From NCBI GenBank assembly GCA_019635695.1, contig JAHBYZ010000002.1:146581-210580 (forward strand): 64,000 nucleotides of DNA, read 5' to 3'. The notes beneath the pieces were generated by a model. It saw nothing but the letters and a program-made list of their open reading frames with translations. It was not told where the DNA came from and did no database searches. The translations under genes were made by a program, and so were the position numbers. Origin of the DNA: Rhizobiaceae bacterium (GTDB lineage: Bacteria > Pseudomonadota > Alphaproteobacteria > Rhizobiales > Rhizobiaceae). This document shows positions 1 to 7,803 of the stretch, piece by piece. The stretch's first letter is position 1. Every line of letters starts with the position of its first letter.

Positions 1-2
1 CG

Positions 3-305
3 CGCCGCGCCATCTATGCGCAGCCGGGTTTCGCCGAAGCGACGAGGCGCATTCTGTGCCTGCAGGAGATGGAGATCCGCCGCCGCAACATGTTCAGCGA
101 CGCCGAAAGCGCATCGATCAAGGCGCCGACGCTGGTGCTGTGGACGTCCCACGATCCGACCGCCACGCCGGAGGAAGGCCGCCAGATCGCCGCGCGCATT
201 CCCGGCGCGCGTTACGTGGTGATGAACGGCTGCGGGCACTGGCCGCAATTCGAGGACGCGGAAACGTTCAACCGCATCCATCTCGATTTCCTGCGCGGGC
301 GCTGA
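3..305 (+). CDS. Alpha/beta hydrolase, C-terminal part (5'-truncated by window edge)
   Basis: The reading frame is open from the first base and ends at 305, so only about the last 100 residues are present. They match the C-terminal half of alpha/beta hydrolases of the meta-cleavage product hydrolase type. The strand carrying the catalytic Asp is seen as TLVLWTSHDPT and the catalytic His as NGCGHWPQFED, followed by a final helix ending LDFLRGR. The nucleophile Ser lies outside the window. The next gene starts 2 bases after the stop, so the two are in one operon. A second hydrolase of the same general family lies at 1124-1945. Which C-C bond or ester is cut cannot be told from this fragment. 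Confidence 0.8.
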   Translation, partial: RRAIYAQPGFAEATRRILCLQEMEIRRRNMFSDAESASIKAPTLVLWTSHDPTATPEEGRQIAARIPGARYVVMNGCGHWPQFEDAETFNRIHLDFLRGR

Positions 306-307
306 CC

Positions 308-1090
308 ATGACGGCCGACATCAACGCCATCGCCGATGCGCTCTTCGAAGCGCGGACCACGCTGAAGCAGATCGCTCCTCTTCGCACGACCTTCGGGCTG
401 TCTGGGGTCGCGGACGCGCAGGCCGTGCAGGACGCCACCACGCAGCGCTGGCTCGCCGCCGGCCGCCGCATGATCGGACGCAAGATCGGTCTGACGTCGA
501 AGGCGGTTCAGTCTCAGCTCGGCGTCAGCGAGCCCGACTACGGCGTGCTGTGGGCCGATTACGGCTTCGCGCCGGGCGACGAGGTTTCGGTGCGGCAGTT
601 CATGCAGCCGCGCGCCGAGATCGAGATCGCGTTCGTCATGGACCGCGCCGTCGCCGATCCCGATGCGACGATGACGGAACTGATGCGGGCGATCGCCTAT
701 GCTCTGCCGGCGGTGGAGATCGTCGACAGCGCAATCGCGAAGTGGGACATCAAGCTGGTCGACACCATTGCGGACAACGCGTCCGGCGGAGGCTTCGCGC
801 TGGGCAGCAGCCCGCGCCGCGTGACCGATGTCGACATGCGGCTGGGCGGCGCGATCCTGTCGCGCAACGGGCAACCGGTGTCGATGGGCCTCGGCGCCGC
901 CTGTCTCGGCCATCCGCTCAACGCCACCCTTTGGCTCGCCCGCAAGATGGCTTCGCTCGGCCGTCCGCTATCGCCCGGCGACGTCGTGCTGTCCGGGGCG
1001 CTCGGCCCGCTGGTCGATATCGCGGCGGGCGACGTGTTCGCAGCCGAGATACAGGGCTTCGAGCCGTTCCAGATCGGGTTCACGCAATAG
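308..1090 (+). CDS. 2-keto-4-pentenoate hydratase-like protein (MhpD family)
   Basis: This 260-residue protein belongs to the FAH superfamily, MhpD/hydratase branch, which adds water to 2-hydroxypenta-2,4-dienoates made in meta-cleavage of aromatics (or decarboxylates oxalocrotonate). GRKIGLTS lies at residues 57-64 and EPDYGVLWAD at 75-84. The metal-binding acids are seen as E104 and E106 in PRAEIEIAF and E137 in PAVEIVD, with the spacing known for MhpD. The ATG at 308 follows the previous stop by 2 bases; in-frame upstream sequence is only an open shadow. The length is close to the usual 260-270. The neighbouring hydrolases fit a hydrolase-hydratase pair, but no extradiol dioxygenase is in the window, so the true substrate is inferred only. 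Confidence 0.85.
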   Translation: MTADINAIADALFEARTTLKQIAPLRTTFGLSGVADAQAVQDATTQRWLAAGRRMIGRKIGLTSKAVQSQLGVSEPDYGVLWADYGFAPGDEVSVRQFMQPRAEIEIAFVMDRAVADPDATMTELMRAIAYALPAVEIVDSAIAKWDIKLVDTIADNASGGGFALGSSPRRVTDVDMRLGGAILSRNGQPVSMGLGAACLGHPLNATLWLARKMASLGRPLSPGDVVLSGALGPLVDIAAGDVFAAEIQGFEPFQIGFTQ

Positions 1091-1123
1091 GCTGACGGCA
1101 ACCCTACGGGACCGACCGCGACC

Positions 1124-1945
1124 ATGGCGCCGGAACATCCATATCGCGAGATGCATGTGAACGGCATGCTGACGCGCTATATCGACGCCGGCGAGGGCGA
1201 CCCGCTGGTACTGCTGCATGGCGGCGAGTTCGGCGCGAACGCTCAACTTGGCTGGGAGCGCGTGATCGGCGCGCTTGCGGAGCGACGCCGCGTCATTGCG
1301 CCCGACGTGCTGGGCTTCGGCGGCTCGGCCAAGGTGCTCGACTTCGTCGACGGACGCGGCATGCGCACGGCGCATGTATCGGCGCTGCTATCGGCGCTCG
1401 GCATCGGCTCCGCCGACTTCGCCGGTAATTCGATGGGCGGCGTCATGCTGCTCAATGACGCCGCCTCCGACCGGCCGCTGCTGCCGGTGCGCAGCATGAC
1501 CGTCATCTGCGGCGGCGGAGAAATCCTGAAAAACGAGCACGTTTCCGCGCTCTACGACTACGACGCGACCTTGCCGGCGATGCGCAGGATCGTCGCGGCG
1601 TTGTTCCACGACCCGGCCTATGCGGCCGACGACGCCTATGTGCTGCGGCGTTACGAATCGAGCATGGTTCCCGGCGCCTGGGAGGCCGTTGCCGCGGCGC
1701 GGTTTCGTCGGCCCGGTCCGGCACCCGCCGCTCCGGCAGCGCCTGACTACGGGCGGATCGCGCGCCGCTCGCTGATCGTCGAGGGCGAGTTCGACAAACT
1801 CAAGCCGCGTGGCTGGGCTGCCGGGATCGCGGCGTCCATCCCCGATGCGCGGTCGTTCGTGGTGTCCGCCAGCGGCCATTGCCCCCAGATCGAGCAGCCG
1901 GCAGCGACGGTCCGGCTCCTTGAGGAGTTCTTCGCGGCAGGCTAG
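1124..1945 (+). CDS. Alpha/beta hydrolase (MhpC-like C-C bond hydrolase)
   Basis: This is a 273-residue serine hydrolase of the alpha/beta fold, most like 2-hydroxy-6-oxo-dienoate hydrolases (MhpC, BphD, HsaD). The oxyanion strand LLHGGE lies at residues 30-35. The nucleophile elbow GNSMGG puts Ser at 103. The acid is D224 in EGEFDKL and the base is H252 in SGHCPQ, the usual order and spacing. Start ATG 1124 is used; an internal ATG at 1151 is a possible alternative. It lies 33 bases after the hydratase and is probably cotranscribed. With the truncated hydrolase at the window edge it makes two hydrolases flanking one hydratase, which suggests either two branches of a pathway or an ester/lactone hydrolase plus a C-C hydrolase. 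Confidence 0.82.
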   Translation: MAPEHPYREMHVNGMLTRYIDAGEGDPLVLLHGGEFGANAQLGWERVIGALAERRRVIAPDVLGFGGSAKVLDFVDGRGMRTAHVSALLSALGIGSADFAGNSMGGVMLLNDAASDRPLLPVRSMTVICGGGEILKNEHVSALYDYDATLPAMRRIVAALFHDPAYAADDAYVLRRYESSMVPGAWEAVAAARFRRPGPAPAAPAAPDYGRIARRSLIVEGEFDKLKPRGWAAGIAASIPDARSFVVSASGHCPQIEQPAATVRLLEEFFAAG

Positions 1946-1991
1946 GCATCGGGCACGTTTCACCGCCGGCGGGATCTTCGATCCCTGCACT

Positions 1992-2008
1992 TGTGCGAAT
2001 TGCGCACA
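1992..2008. promoter_or_regulatory. Palindromic operator, likely IclR site 1
   Basis: TGTGCG and CGCACA are perfect inverted arms around AATTG, giving a 17-bp site 67 bases before the IclR start at 2075. A near copy of the same length and spacing lies at 2901-2917 before the flavoprotein genes. Both are therefore probable binding sites of the IclR protein between them. This is inference from the repeat alone. Confidence 0.55.
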
Positions 2009-2074
2009 TATGTGAGCGATAGATGCTCATCCGCGGGAAACCTTCCGCGGCGCATCGGCAAACATGAGACGGTG

Positions 2075-2776
2075 ATGAATCGAACAGCGAAGCCGTCCGG
2101 AGACGATACGGCCCCCGGATCGCAGACGCTAGCCCGCGGACTGCGCGCGCTCGAACTCGTGGCACAGGCGCCGCGCGGACTTGGCGTCCAGCAGGTGGCG
2201 GCCCAGCTCGGCGTCCATCGCACGATCGCCTACCGGCTGCTGGTGACGCTGCAGCAGTTTCGTCTGGTCGCGAAGGGCGATGACGGGAACTACAGGCCGG
2301 CCGCCGGGCTGGCCGTGCTCGGCGCTGCTTTCGACAACAATCTCAGGCAGATCGTCACGCCGACGCTGCGCGCGCTTGCCGAAGAGCTGCGGACCACCGT
2401 TTCCCTGCTCGTCGCGGAAGGCGAGGAGCAGGTGGCTGTCGCGGTGATCGTGCCGGCCAACGTGCCCTACCAGCTGTCGTTCAACGAAGGCAGCCGCTAT
2501 CCGCTGACCCGCGGTTCGGCCGGGATCGCGCTGCTGGCCTCGATGCCGCCGCGCGAAGGCGAGCGTGACCTTGTCGGCAGCACGCGCGAACATGGCTGGG
2601 TACTCACACATGGCGAGGTCGAGCCGGACACCTACGGACTGGCCGTGGTCGTGCCTCGCAAGCCGCCGCTGCGCCCCGTCTGCATCAATCTGATCTCGCA
2701 TCGCCGCGACGTCATCGAACGCGGCCGCGATGCCGCGCGCCGCGCCGCGGACATATTGGCCGGACTTCTGGCTTAG
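2075..2776 (+). CDS. IclR-family transcriptional regulator
   Basis: This 233-residue protein has an N-terminal winged helix-turn-helix (about residues 18-70, with VQQVAAQLGVHRTIAYRLL as the recognition segment) and an IclR effector-binding domain (about 85-230). The longer open frame from 1991 would place the start inside the palindrome at 1992-2008, so ATG 2075, after GAGACGGTG, is chosen. IclR proteins usually sense pathway intermediates and repress or activate catabolic operons. It sits between the hydratase/hydrolase genes and the flavoprotein-transporter genes, with palindromes on both sides, so control of both is likely. A second IclR gene closes the cluster at 13579. Confidence 0.88.
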   Translation: MNRTAKPSGDDTAPGSQTLARGLRALELVAQAPRGLGVQQVAAQLGVHRTIAYRLLVTLQQFRLVAKGDDGNYRPAAGLAVLGAAFDNNLRQIVTPTLRALAEELRTTVSLLVAEGEEQVAVAVIVPANVPYQLSFNEGSRYPLTRGSAGIALLASMPPREGERDLVGSTREHGWVLTHGEVEPDTYGLAVVVPRKPPLRPVCINLISHRRDVIERGRDAARRAADILAGLLA

Positions 2777-2787
2777 CAGGCAATCCC

Positions 2788-2802
2788 GTGCACCTGGTGC
2801 AC
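2788..2802. promoter_or_regulatory. 15-bp perfect palindrome after the IclR gene
   Basis: GTGCACC and GGTGCAC flank a central T. It shares the GTGC/GCAC half-site core with the palindromes at 1992 and 2901 but has tighter spacing. It lies between the IclR stop and the promoter-like boxes at 2851-2879. It is a possible auxiliary regulator site; no terminator T-run follows it. Confidence 0.4.
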
Positions 2803-2850
2803 GTTCGCTGCTTTCCCCTCTACGGCAAGGCCGGGCTGGGCTTCGCTGCC

Positions 2851-2879
2851 TTGACACTTGGCGCGCACGAAATCTAGCT
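2851..2879 (+). promoter_or_regulatory. Promoter candidate for the flavoprotein-transporter operon
   Basis: TTGACA at 2851-2856 is followed after 17 bases by CTAGCT at 2874-2879, close to the rhizobial housekeeping pattern CTTGAC-N17-CTATAT. Transcription would begin near 2886, just before the palindrome at 2901-2917 and about 78 bases before the ATG at 2964. A repressor bound at 2901 would block elongation or clearance. This rests on sequence match only. Confidence 0.5.
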
Positions 2880-2900
2880 GGTGCAATTAGCGAACTTGAT

Positions 2901-2917
2901 GGTGCGTTATTTGCACA
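2901..2917. promoter_or_regulatory. Operator-like palindrome, likely IclR site 2
   Basis: GGTGCG-TTATT-TGCACA has the same 6-5-6 layout as TGTGCG-AATTG-CGCACA at 1992-2008 and keeps most half-site bases. It lies downstream of the promoter boxes at 2851-2879 and 47 bases before the first flavoprotein start. Confidence 0.5.
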
Positions 2918-2963
2918 CTCGTTCGCTTGCCCGCCGGAGGAGGTCCGCGGGCGGAGGAGCCCG

Positions 2964-4622
2964 ATGCAGGACACGCAGCGCGTTCGTTCGCCGGCTGCGG
3001 CGACCGACCAGCCACGATGGGATGACCGGGCCGACGTGGTCGTTCTCGGCTCCGGCGCCGCCGGCCTGACGGCGGCGCTGGCGGCCGCCGCTGCAGGCGC
3101 GTCGGTGCGCCTTTACGAAAAATCGTCGACGGTAGGCGGCACGAGCGCCGTGTCCGGCGGCGTGGTGTGGGTTCCCGCGCATGACCGCCTGCCCGGTGCC
3201 TCGCTGTCGCCCGAGGACGCGCTCGCCTATCTGCGCGCGCAATCGCTCGGCGCGATGGATGAGCGCGCGGTGGAGAATTTCGTGCGGACGGCGCCGCTGA
3301 TGCTCGATTTCGTCGAGGCCCACAGCGACGTGGCATTCGAGGTCGCGGTCGGCTTTCCCGATTACAAGCCGGAGCTGCCGGGCGGCAAGCCGGGCGGCGG
3401 CCGTTCGCTCGGCCCGGCTCCGTACGACCTTGCCCGTCTTGGCGACTGGGCTGCCCGCATCACCCGCTTCCCCGAGGACTTCAGCAATGTCGGCTTCGAT
3501 GCCGAGACGCGCGCGCGCCTGCACGCTTCGATCGATGCTGGAGGCGACGTCTGCGTCGCCGGCACGGCGCTGGTCGCGGGCCTTCTCAGGGGGCTGCTCG
3601 ATGCCGGCGTGACGCCGACGACCGGCCAACGCGCGGTCGAGCTCGTTGCCGGGCCGGGCGGCGTCGAGGGTGTCGTTGTCGAGGGCACGGACGGCGCGCG
3701 GCGCATCGGTGCACGCAAGGGCGTGGTCATCGCAACCGGCGGCTTCGAGTGGGACGCGAGGCTGGTCGCCGACTTTCTGCGCGGCCCCATGCGCGGTCCG
3801 GTCTCGCCGCCCAACAACACCGGCGACGGCCTGCGCATGGCGATGGCCATGGGCGCCGCGCTCGGCAACATGGGCGAGGCCTGGTGGGTGCCGGTGATCC
3901 AGATCCCCGGCGACACGATCGGCGGCAGACAGCGCAGCCGCAGCGTGCGGCTCGAGCGGACCCGCCCGCGCAGCATCATCGTCAATCGGGCGGGACGCCG
4001 GTTCGTCAACGAGGCCTGCGAATACAATTCGATGGCGGGCGCCTTTCACTATCTCGACCCGCGCCACGGCTACGCCAACGATCCGGCCTGGATCGTTTTC
4101 GACGGCGAGCACCTGCGTCGTTACGGCTTCCTCGGCGTTTCACCTGGCGGCGAGGTGCCCGACTGGTTCGCGCGCGGCACGACGCTGGCCGACCTGGCGG
4201 CCGCGACGGGCATCGACCCGGCCGGACTGGACGCAACGGTTGCCGCCTGGAACCGCGCCGTCGGCGAAGGGCGCGACGCCGATTTCGGGCGCGGCGACAG
4301 TGCCTATGACGGCTGGTGGGGCGACATGGCGGCGCCGACGCCGGCCAGGCGGACCCTGGGCGAGCTCGACACTGCGCCCTTCTACGCCGTGCCGCTGACG
4401 GTCGGCGCGATGGGCACAAAAGGTGGGCCGCGCATCGACCTCGACGGGCGCGTCCTCCATGTCGGCGGCCACGTGATCCCCGGTCTCTACGCGGCAGGCA
4501 ACGCGATGGCCGGCATCACCGGCAAGGCCTATGGCGGCGCCGGCGGCACGATCGGGCCGGCCATGACCATCGGTTTTCGCGCCGGTCACCATGCCGCGAC
4601 AGGGGAGAGCCTCGCATGGTAG
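2964..4622 (+). CDS. FAD-dependent oxidoreductase, KstD/fumarate reductase-like (copy 1)
   Basis: This 552-residue flavoprotein belongs to the FAD_binding_2 family that includes 3-ketosteroid-delta1-dehydrogenase, fumarate reductase and urocanate reductase. The dinucleotide motif GSGAAG is at residues 29-34, followed by the Glu of LYEK that binds ribose, and GGTSAVSGG. The C-terminal FAD segment has GLYAAGNAMAG then KAYGGAGGTIGP, where Y523 and G527 match the Tyr/Gly pair that holds the keto group in KstD. No signal peptide is seen, so it is probably cytoplasmic. ATG 2964 follows a good GGAGGAG site; the longer frame from 2730 is not used. It overlaps the next flavoprotein by 7 bases. It probably desaturates or reduces next to a ring carbonyl; the substrate is unknown. 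Confidence 0.85.
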   Translation: MQDTQRVRSPAAATDQPRWDDRADVVVLGSGAAGLTAALAAAAAGASVRLYEKSSTVGGTSAVSGGVVWVPAHDRLPGASLSPEDALAYLRAQSLGAMDERAVENFVRTAPLMLDFVEAHSDVAFEVAVGFPDYKPELPGGKPGGGRSLGPAPYDLARLGDWAARITRFPEDFSNVGFDAETRARLHASIDAGGDVCVAGTALVAGLLRGLLDAGVTPTTGQRAVELVAGPGGVEGVVVEGTDGARRIGARKGVVIATGGFEWDARLVADFLRGPMRGPVSPPNNTGDGLRMAMAMGAALGNMGEAWWVPVIQIPGDTIGGRQRSRSVRLERTRPRSIIVNRAGRRFVNEACEYNSMAGAFHYLDPRHGYANDPAWIVFDGEHLRRYGFLGVSPGGEVPDWFARGTTLADLAAATGIDPAGLDATVAAWNRAVGEGRDADFGRGDSAYDGWWGDMAAPTPARRTLGELDTAPFYAVPLTVGAMGTKGGPRIDLDGRVLHVGGHVIPGLYAAGNAMAGITGKAYGGAGGTIGPAMTIGFRAGHHAATGESLAW

Positions 4623-6388
4623 GCGCGAGCATATCCGCCGCTGGCGGCTACAGGCACGCCACGGACGGCCAGTCGCTGGAAGCCGAATACGACCTGATCG
4701 TGCTCGGGGCCGGCGCCGGCGGGATGGCCGCCGCGATCACGGCGCAATCGCGCGGGCTGAAGGTGGCGATCTTCGAGAAGACGTCGCTGATCGGCGGAAC
4801 CGGCGCGGTGTCGGGCGGCGCGTGCTGGGTGCCGGCCAACCATTCGCAGGCTGCGCAGGGCATCGAGGACAGCATCGAGCGTGCCTCGATCTACCTGGAC
4901 AACGTCGTGCCGACGAAGACGGGCCGCGACTTGCGGCAGGTCTACCTTCGTCGCGCGCCGGAAGCGGTGAAATATCTCGAAGACGTCGCCGATCTCGTCA
5001 TGCCGGCGCGGCCCTTCACCCCGGACTACCACTCCGACACCGAGGGCGCGCAGAACCAGGGCCGCGTCATGGTGACGAAGAATTTTGACGGCAGCCTGCT
5101 TGGCGAGCGCTTCAACGATCTGCGCGGGCCGCTGCCGGAGAACTGCCTGTTCGGCAAGGCGATGGTCGACGGGCCCGACCTGATGCATCTCCTCAATTCG
5201 CGCCGTTCGCTGCGCTCCGCCTGGCACGCGGTCAAATTCATGGCGGCCTATGCGCTGGATCGCCTGCGCCACCCGAACTACCGGCGCGGATCGCGGCTCA
5301 CCACCGGCAACGCCATGGTGGCGCGCATGTATCGCGCCATCCTCGACCGTCGCATCCCGGTCTTCCTCGACGCCGGCGCGACTGCGCTGCGGGTCGACGG
5401 TGACCGGGTCTGCGGTATCGAGCTTCCCGGCGGGATCAGGGTCGACGCCCGCTGGGGCGTCGTGCTCGCGACCGGCGGCTTCCCGGGCGGCCTGAAAATG
5501 CGCGCCGCGCTTCTGCCCGGCGAGGCAGGGCGGGGCGTCTACACGGCGGCGCCGCGCGACAACACCGGCGACGGGATCGCGCTCGGGCAGACCGCGGGCG
5601 CTGCCATGGACGACAGCAACATGCAGGGTGCGTTCTGGTGCCCCGTTTCGACCGGCACGCGCACCGACGGCTCCATCGCGCACTTCCCCCATTTGCTTGC
5701 CGACCGGCCGAAACCGGGCCTGATAGCGATAGACCGCCACGGCCGCCGGTTCACCAACGAGTCGGAGCCCTATCACAGCTTCGTGCAGGCGATGCTGGCC
5801 GGCGACCATCTGCCCGTCCACCTCATCTGCGACCACGGCTTCATCCGCCGCTATCCGTTCGGAATCACCCGGCCGGCGCCGTTCCCGCTCCGGCATCACC
5901 TGCGCAGCGGCTACCTGATCTCCGGCAGGACGATCGAGGATCTGGCGCGCGCGCTGTCCGTCGACCCGCAGGCGCTGCGGGCCACCGTCGATCGTTTCAA
6001 CGAGGATGCCCGCGCCGGCGTGGACCGCGAATTCGGCCGCGGCTCGACGATCTACCAGCGCAACCTCGGCGACGCGCGGGTGAAGCCGAACCCGTCGCTC
6101 GGCCCGATCCGCAAGGGGCCGTTCTACGCCATCAAGGTCGATCCGGGCGACATCGGCACGATCCACGGCCTCGCCGCCGACGAACACAGCCGCGCGCTCG
6201 ACGCCGACGGCCATGTCGTGCCGGGCCTCTACGCCTGCGGCAACGACCGCGCCTCGGTGATGGGCGGCGCCTATCCCGCCGGGGGAATCACGCTCGGGCC
6301 GGTGCTGACATTCGCATATCTGGCCGCAATGCATGCCGCCGACAGCGCCCAGATGGCGCCGGCGGAAAAGCGCCAGCCGCCAGCGTGA
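4616..6388 (+). CDS. FAD-dependent oxidoreductase, KstD/fumarate reductase-like (copy 2)
   Basis: This 590-residue protein is a diverged relative of the preceding one. It has GAGAGG at residues 31-36, FEKTSLIGGTGAVSGG, and a C-terminal GLYACGNDRASVMGGAY segment with Y553 and G557 in the KstD Tyr/Gly positions, here within YPAGGITLGP. Its middle (about residues 165-290) is longer and unlike copy 1. The ATG at 4616 overlaps the end of copy 1 by 7 bases, so translation is probably coupled. The two may form one heteromer or act on successive intermediates. True KstD activity is not claimed, because no other steroid genes are present. Confidence 0.85.
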   Translation: MVGASISAAGGYRHATDGQSLEAEYDLIVLGAGAGGMAAAITAQSRGLKVAIFEKTSLIGGTGAVSGGACWVPANHSQAAQGIEDSIERASIYLDNVVPTKTGRDLRQVYLRRAPEAVKYLEDVADLVMPARPFTPDYHSDTEGAQNQGRVMVTKNFDGSLLGERFNDLRGPLPENCLFGKAMVDGPDLMHLLNSRRSLRSAWHAVKFMAAYALDRLRHPNYRRGSRLTTGNAMVARMYRAILDRRIPVFLDAGATALRVDGDRVCGIELPGGIRVDARWGVVLATGGFPGGLKMRAALLPGEAGRGVYTAAPRDNTGDGIALGQTAGAAMDDSNMQGAFWCPVSTGTRTDGSIAHFPHLLADRPKPGLIAIDRHGRRFTNESEPYHSFVQAMLAGDHLPVHLICDHGFIRRYPFGITRPAPFPLRHHLRSGYLISGRTIEDLARALSVDPQALRATVDRFNEDARAGVDREFGRGSTIYQRNLGDARVKPNPSLGPIRKGPFYAIKVDPGDIGTIHGLAADEHSRALDADGHVVPGLYACGNDRASVMGGAYPAGGITLGPVLTFAYLAAMHAADSAQMAPAEKRQPPA

Positions 6389-6450
6389 ATGGCGGCAACG
6401 AAGGCCCGCCAGCCGGGCAGGACCAGCCAGTCAAGGGAGGATAGCAGGTC

Positions 6451-7704
6451 ATGGTTTCAAGACGTACGATACTTAAGACAGCCGCCGTCGGCGTCGGCGC
6501 GGCGACGCTGAACTATTATGGGCGCTACGCTGTGGCGCAGACCAACGACCCGATCCGCATCGGCGTGATGACGCCGCTGAGCGGCCCGGCCGAGACCTCG
6601 GGCCTCGCGGTCAAGGCGGGCGCCGAGATTGCGGTGGCGCAGATCAACAAGGCCGGCGGCATCAAGGGCCGTCCGCTGGCGCTGGAGTTCCGCGACGACA
6701 AGGCCAATGTCGCGCAGGCCACCGCCGCCGCGCGCGAGCTGCTGGGTATGGGCATCAACCTGTTGACCGGCAGCAATTCCAGCGGCGTCGTCGCCGCGCT
6801 CGGGCCGGTGATGCAGCAGGAGAACGGGGTGCTCATCAGCACGCTCGCCTCGGCGGCCAGCATCAACCATGAGAACTACAACCCCAACGTCTTCCGCGCC
6901 GGCGAGACGCCGTACGCCCGCATGCGCGGCCTGGCCCAGATCGCGGCGCAGAAGCACAAGGATCTGCGCAGCTGGAGCGGCATCATCCCCGACACCGACT
7001 TCGGCCGCTCCAGCTGGGCGGTGTTCTCGTCGGCCCTGAAGGAGTTCATTCCGGCTGCCGGCGGCGCCGCACCGGAAATCCTCGACCCGGTCGTCGTCCC
7101 GCTGTTCTCACCCGACTACAAGAACTTCATCACCGCCCTGATGCGCGTGCCCTTTGAGGGCCTGTTCCAGGCCACCTACGGCGCCGACTCGATCACGCTG
7201 TTCAACCAGGCGCGTCCTTACGGCCTCGTGCAGAAGGCCAAGGCGATCTTCGACAGCGGCAACGAGTTTGTTGTCGCCAAGGCGATGAAGAACCAGACGC
7301 CGGCCTGGTGGGGTTCGATCTTCTGGTACCACGACAACCACAAGGACAATCCGATCGCCCAGGCGCTCTACAACGACTTCGACGCCATCTCCGACAACAT
7401 GCCGCCGGAGGGCTACGTCGCCGAGGCGCACGCCGACATCTACGCCTACGCCAAGGCCGTCGAGAAGGCGGGCTCCACCGAGACGCCCGCGGTCGTTGCC
7501 GCGCTCAAGGGGCTCGAATGGCAGACCGCCACCGGGCGCCGCTTCATGCGTCCGGAAGACAACCAGGCGATCAAGGACATCGAGGCCGTCTATGTCGAGC
7601 CGGCCGACAATGCCGCCGGCTGGCGCGTCGCCGATGCCGCCAAGGTTGCCGGCGATTCGATGATCGAACCGCCGACGCCGGGCCAGAAGCTCGAGATGAA
7701 GTGA
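6451..7704 (+). CDS. ABC transporter periplasmic binding protein, LivJ/Peripla_BP_6 type
   Basis: This 417-residue secreted binding protein belongs to the branched-chain amino acid/amide family (HAAT). The N-terminus carries a twin-arginine-like signal, SRRTILK, then a hydrophobic run and a likely cut near YAVAQ (residue 29). The mature part opens with IRIGVMTPLSGP, and KAGAEIAVAQINKAGGIKG and ELLGMGINLLTGSNSS follow, all typical of the family. A strong GGGAGGA site precedes ATG 6451. The matching permeases and ATPases lie at 10236-13564. Many members import aromatic or cyclic acids rather than amino acids, and this context favours that. Confidence 0.88.
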   Translation: MVSRRTILKTAAVGVGAATLNYYGRYAVAQTNDPIRIGVMTPLSGPAETSGLAVKAGAEIAVAQINKAGGIKGRPLALEFRDDKANVAQATAAARELLGMGINLLTGSNSSGVVAALGPVMQQENGVLISTLASAASINHENYNPNVFRAGETPYARMRGLAQIAAQKHKDLRSWSGIIPDTDFGRSSWAVFSSALKEFIPAAGGAAPEILDPVVVPLFSPDYKNFITALMRVPFEGLFQATYGADSITLFNQARPYGLVQKAKAIFDSGNEFVVAKAMKNQTPAWWGSIFWYHDNHKDNPIAQALYNDFDAISDNMPPEGYVAEAHADIYAYAKAVEKAGSTETPAVVAALKGLEWQTATGRRFMRPEDNQAIKDIEAVYVEPADNAAGWRVADAAKVAGDSMIEPPTPGQKLEMK

Positions 7705-7714
7705 ATCGACCGGT

Positions 7715-7740
7715 GTGAGCCGCCGGCAGCGGCGGCTCAC
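7715..7740 (+). terminator. Hairpin after the binding-protein gene
   Basis: GTGAGCCGCCG and CGGCGGCTCAC form an 11-bp perfect stem with loop GCAG, starting 10 bases after the stop at 7704. Only ATTTCCC follows, so termination would be partial. Such hairpins after a binding-protein gene often protect its mRNA and raise its level relative to downstream genes. Confidence 0.6.
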
Positions 7741-7803
7741 ATTTCCCGGACTTCCGCCTTTCAGAGTTGCATAGGCCCCTTCGCGGGCGAGATTTCCAAG
7801 AAG

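Noticed and set aside
1991..2074. Upstream extension of the first IclR gene
   Set aside because: It would start within the operator palindrome and lacks a ribosome-binding site; ATG 2075 is better.
4586..6334. 582-codon minus-strand ORF
   Set aside because: Antisense shadow of the second flavoprotein gene.
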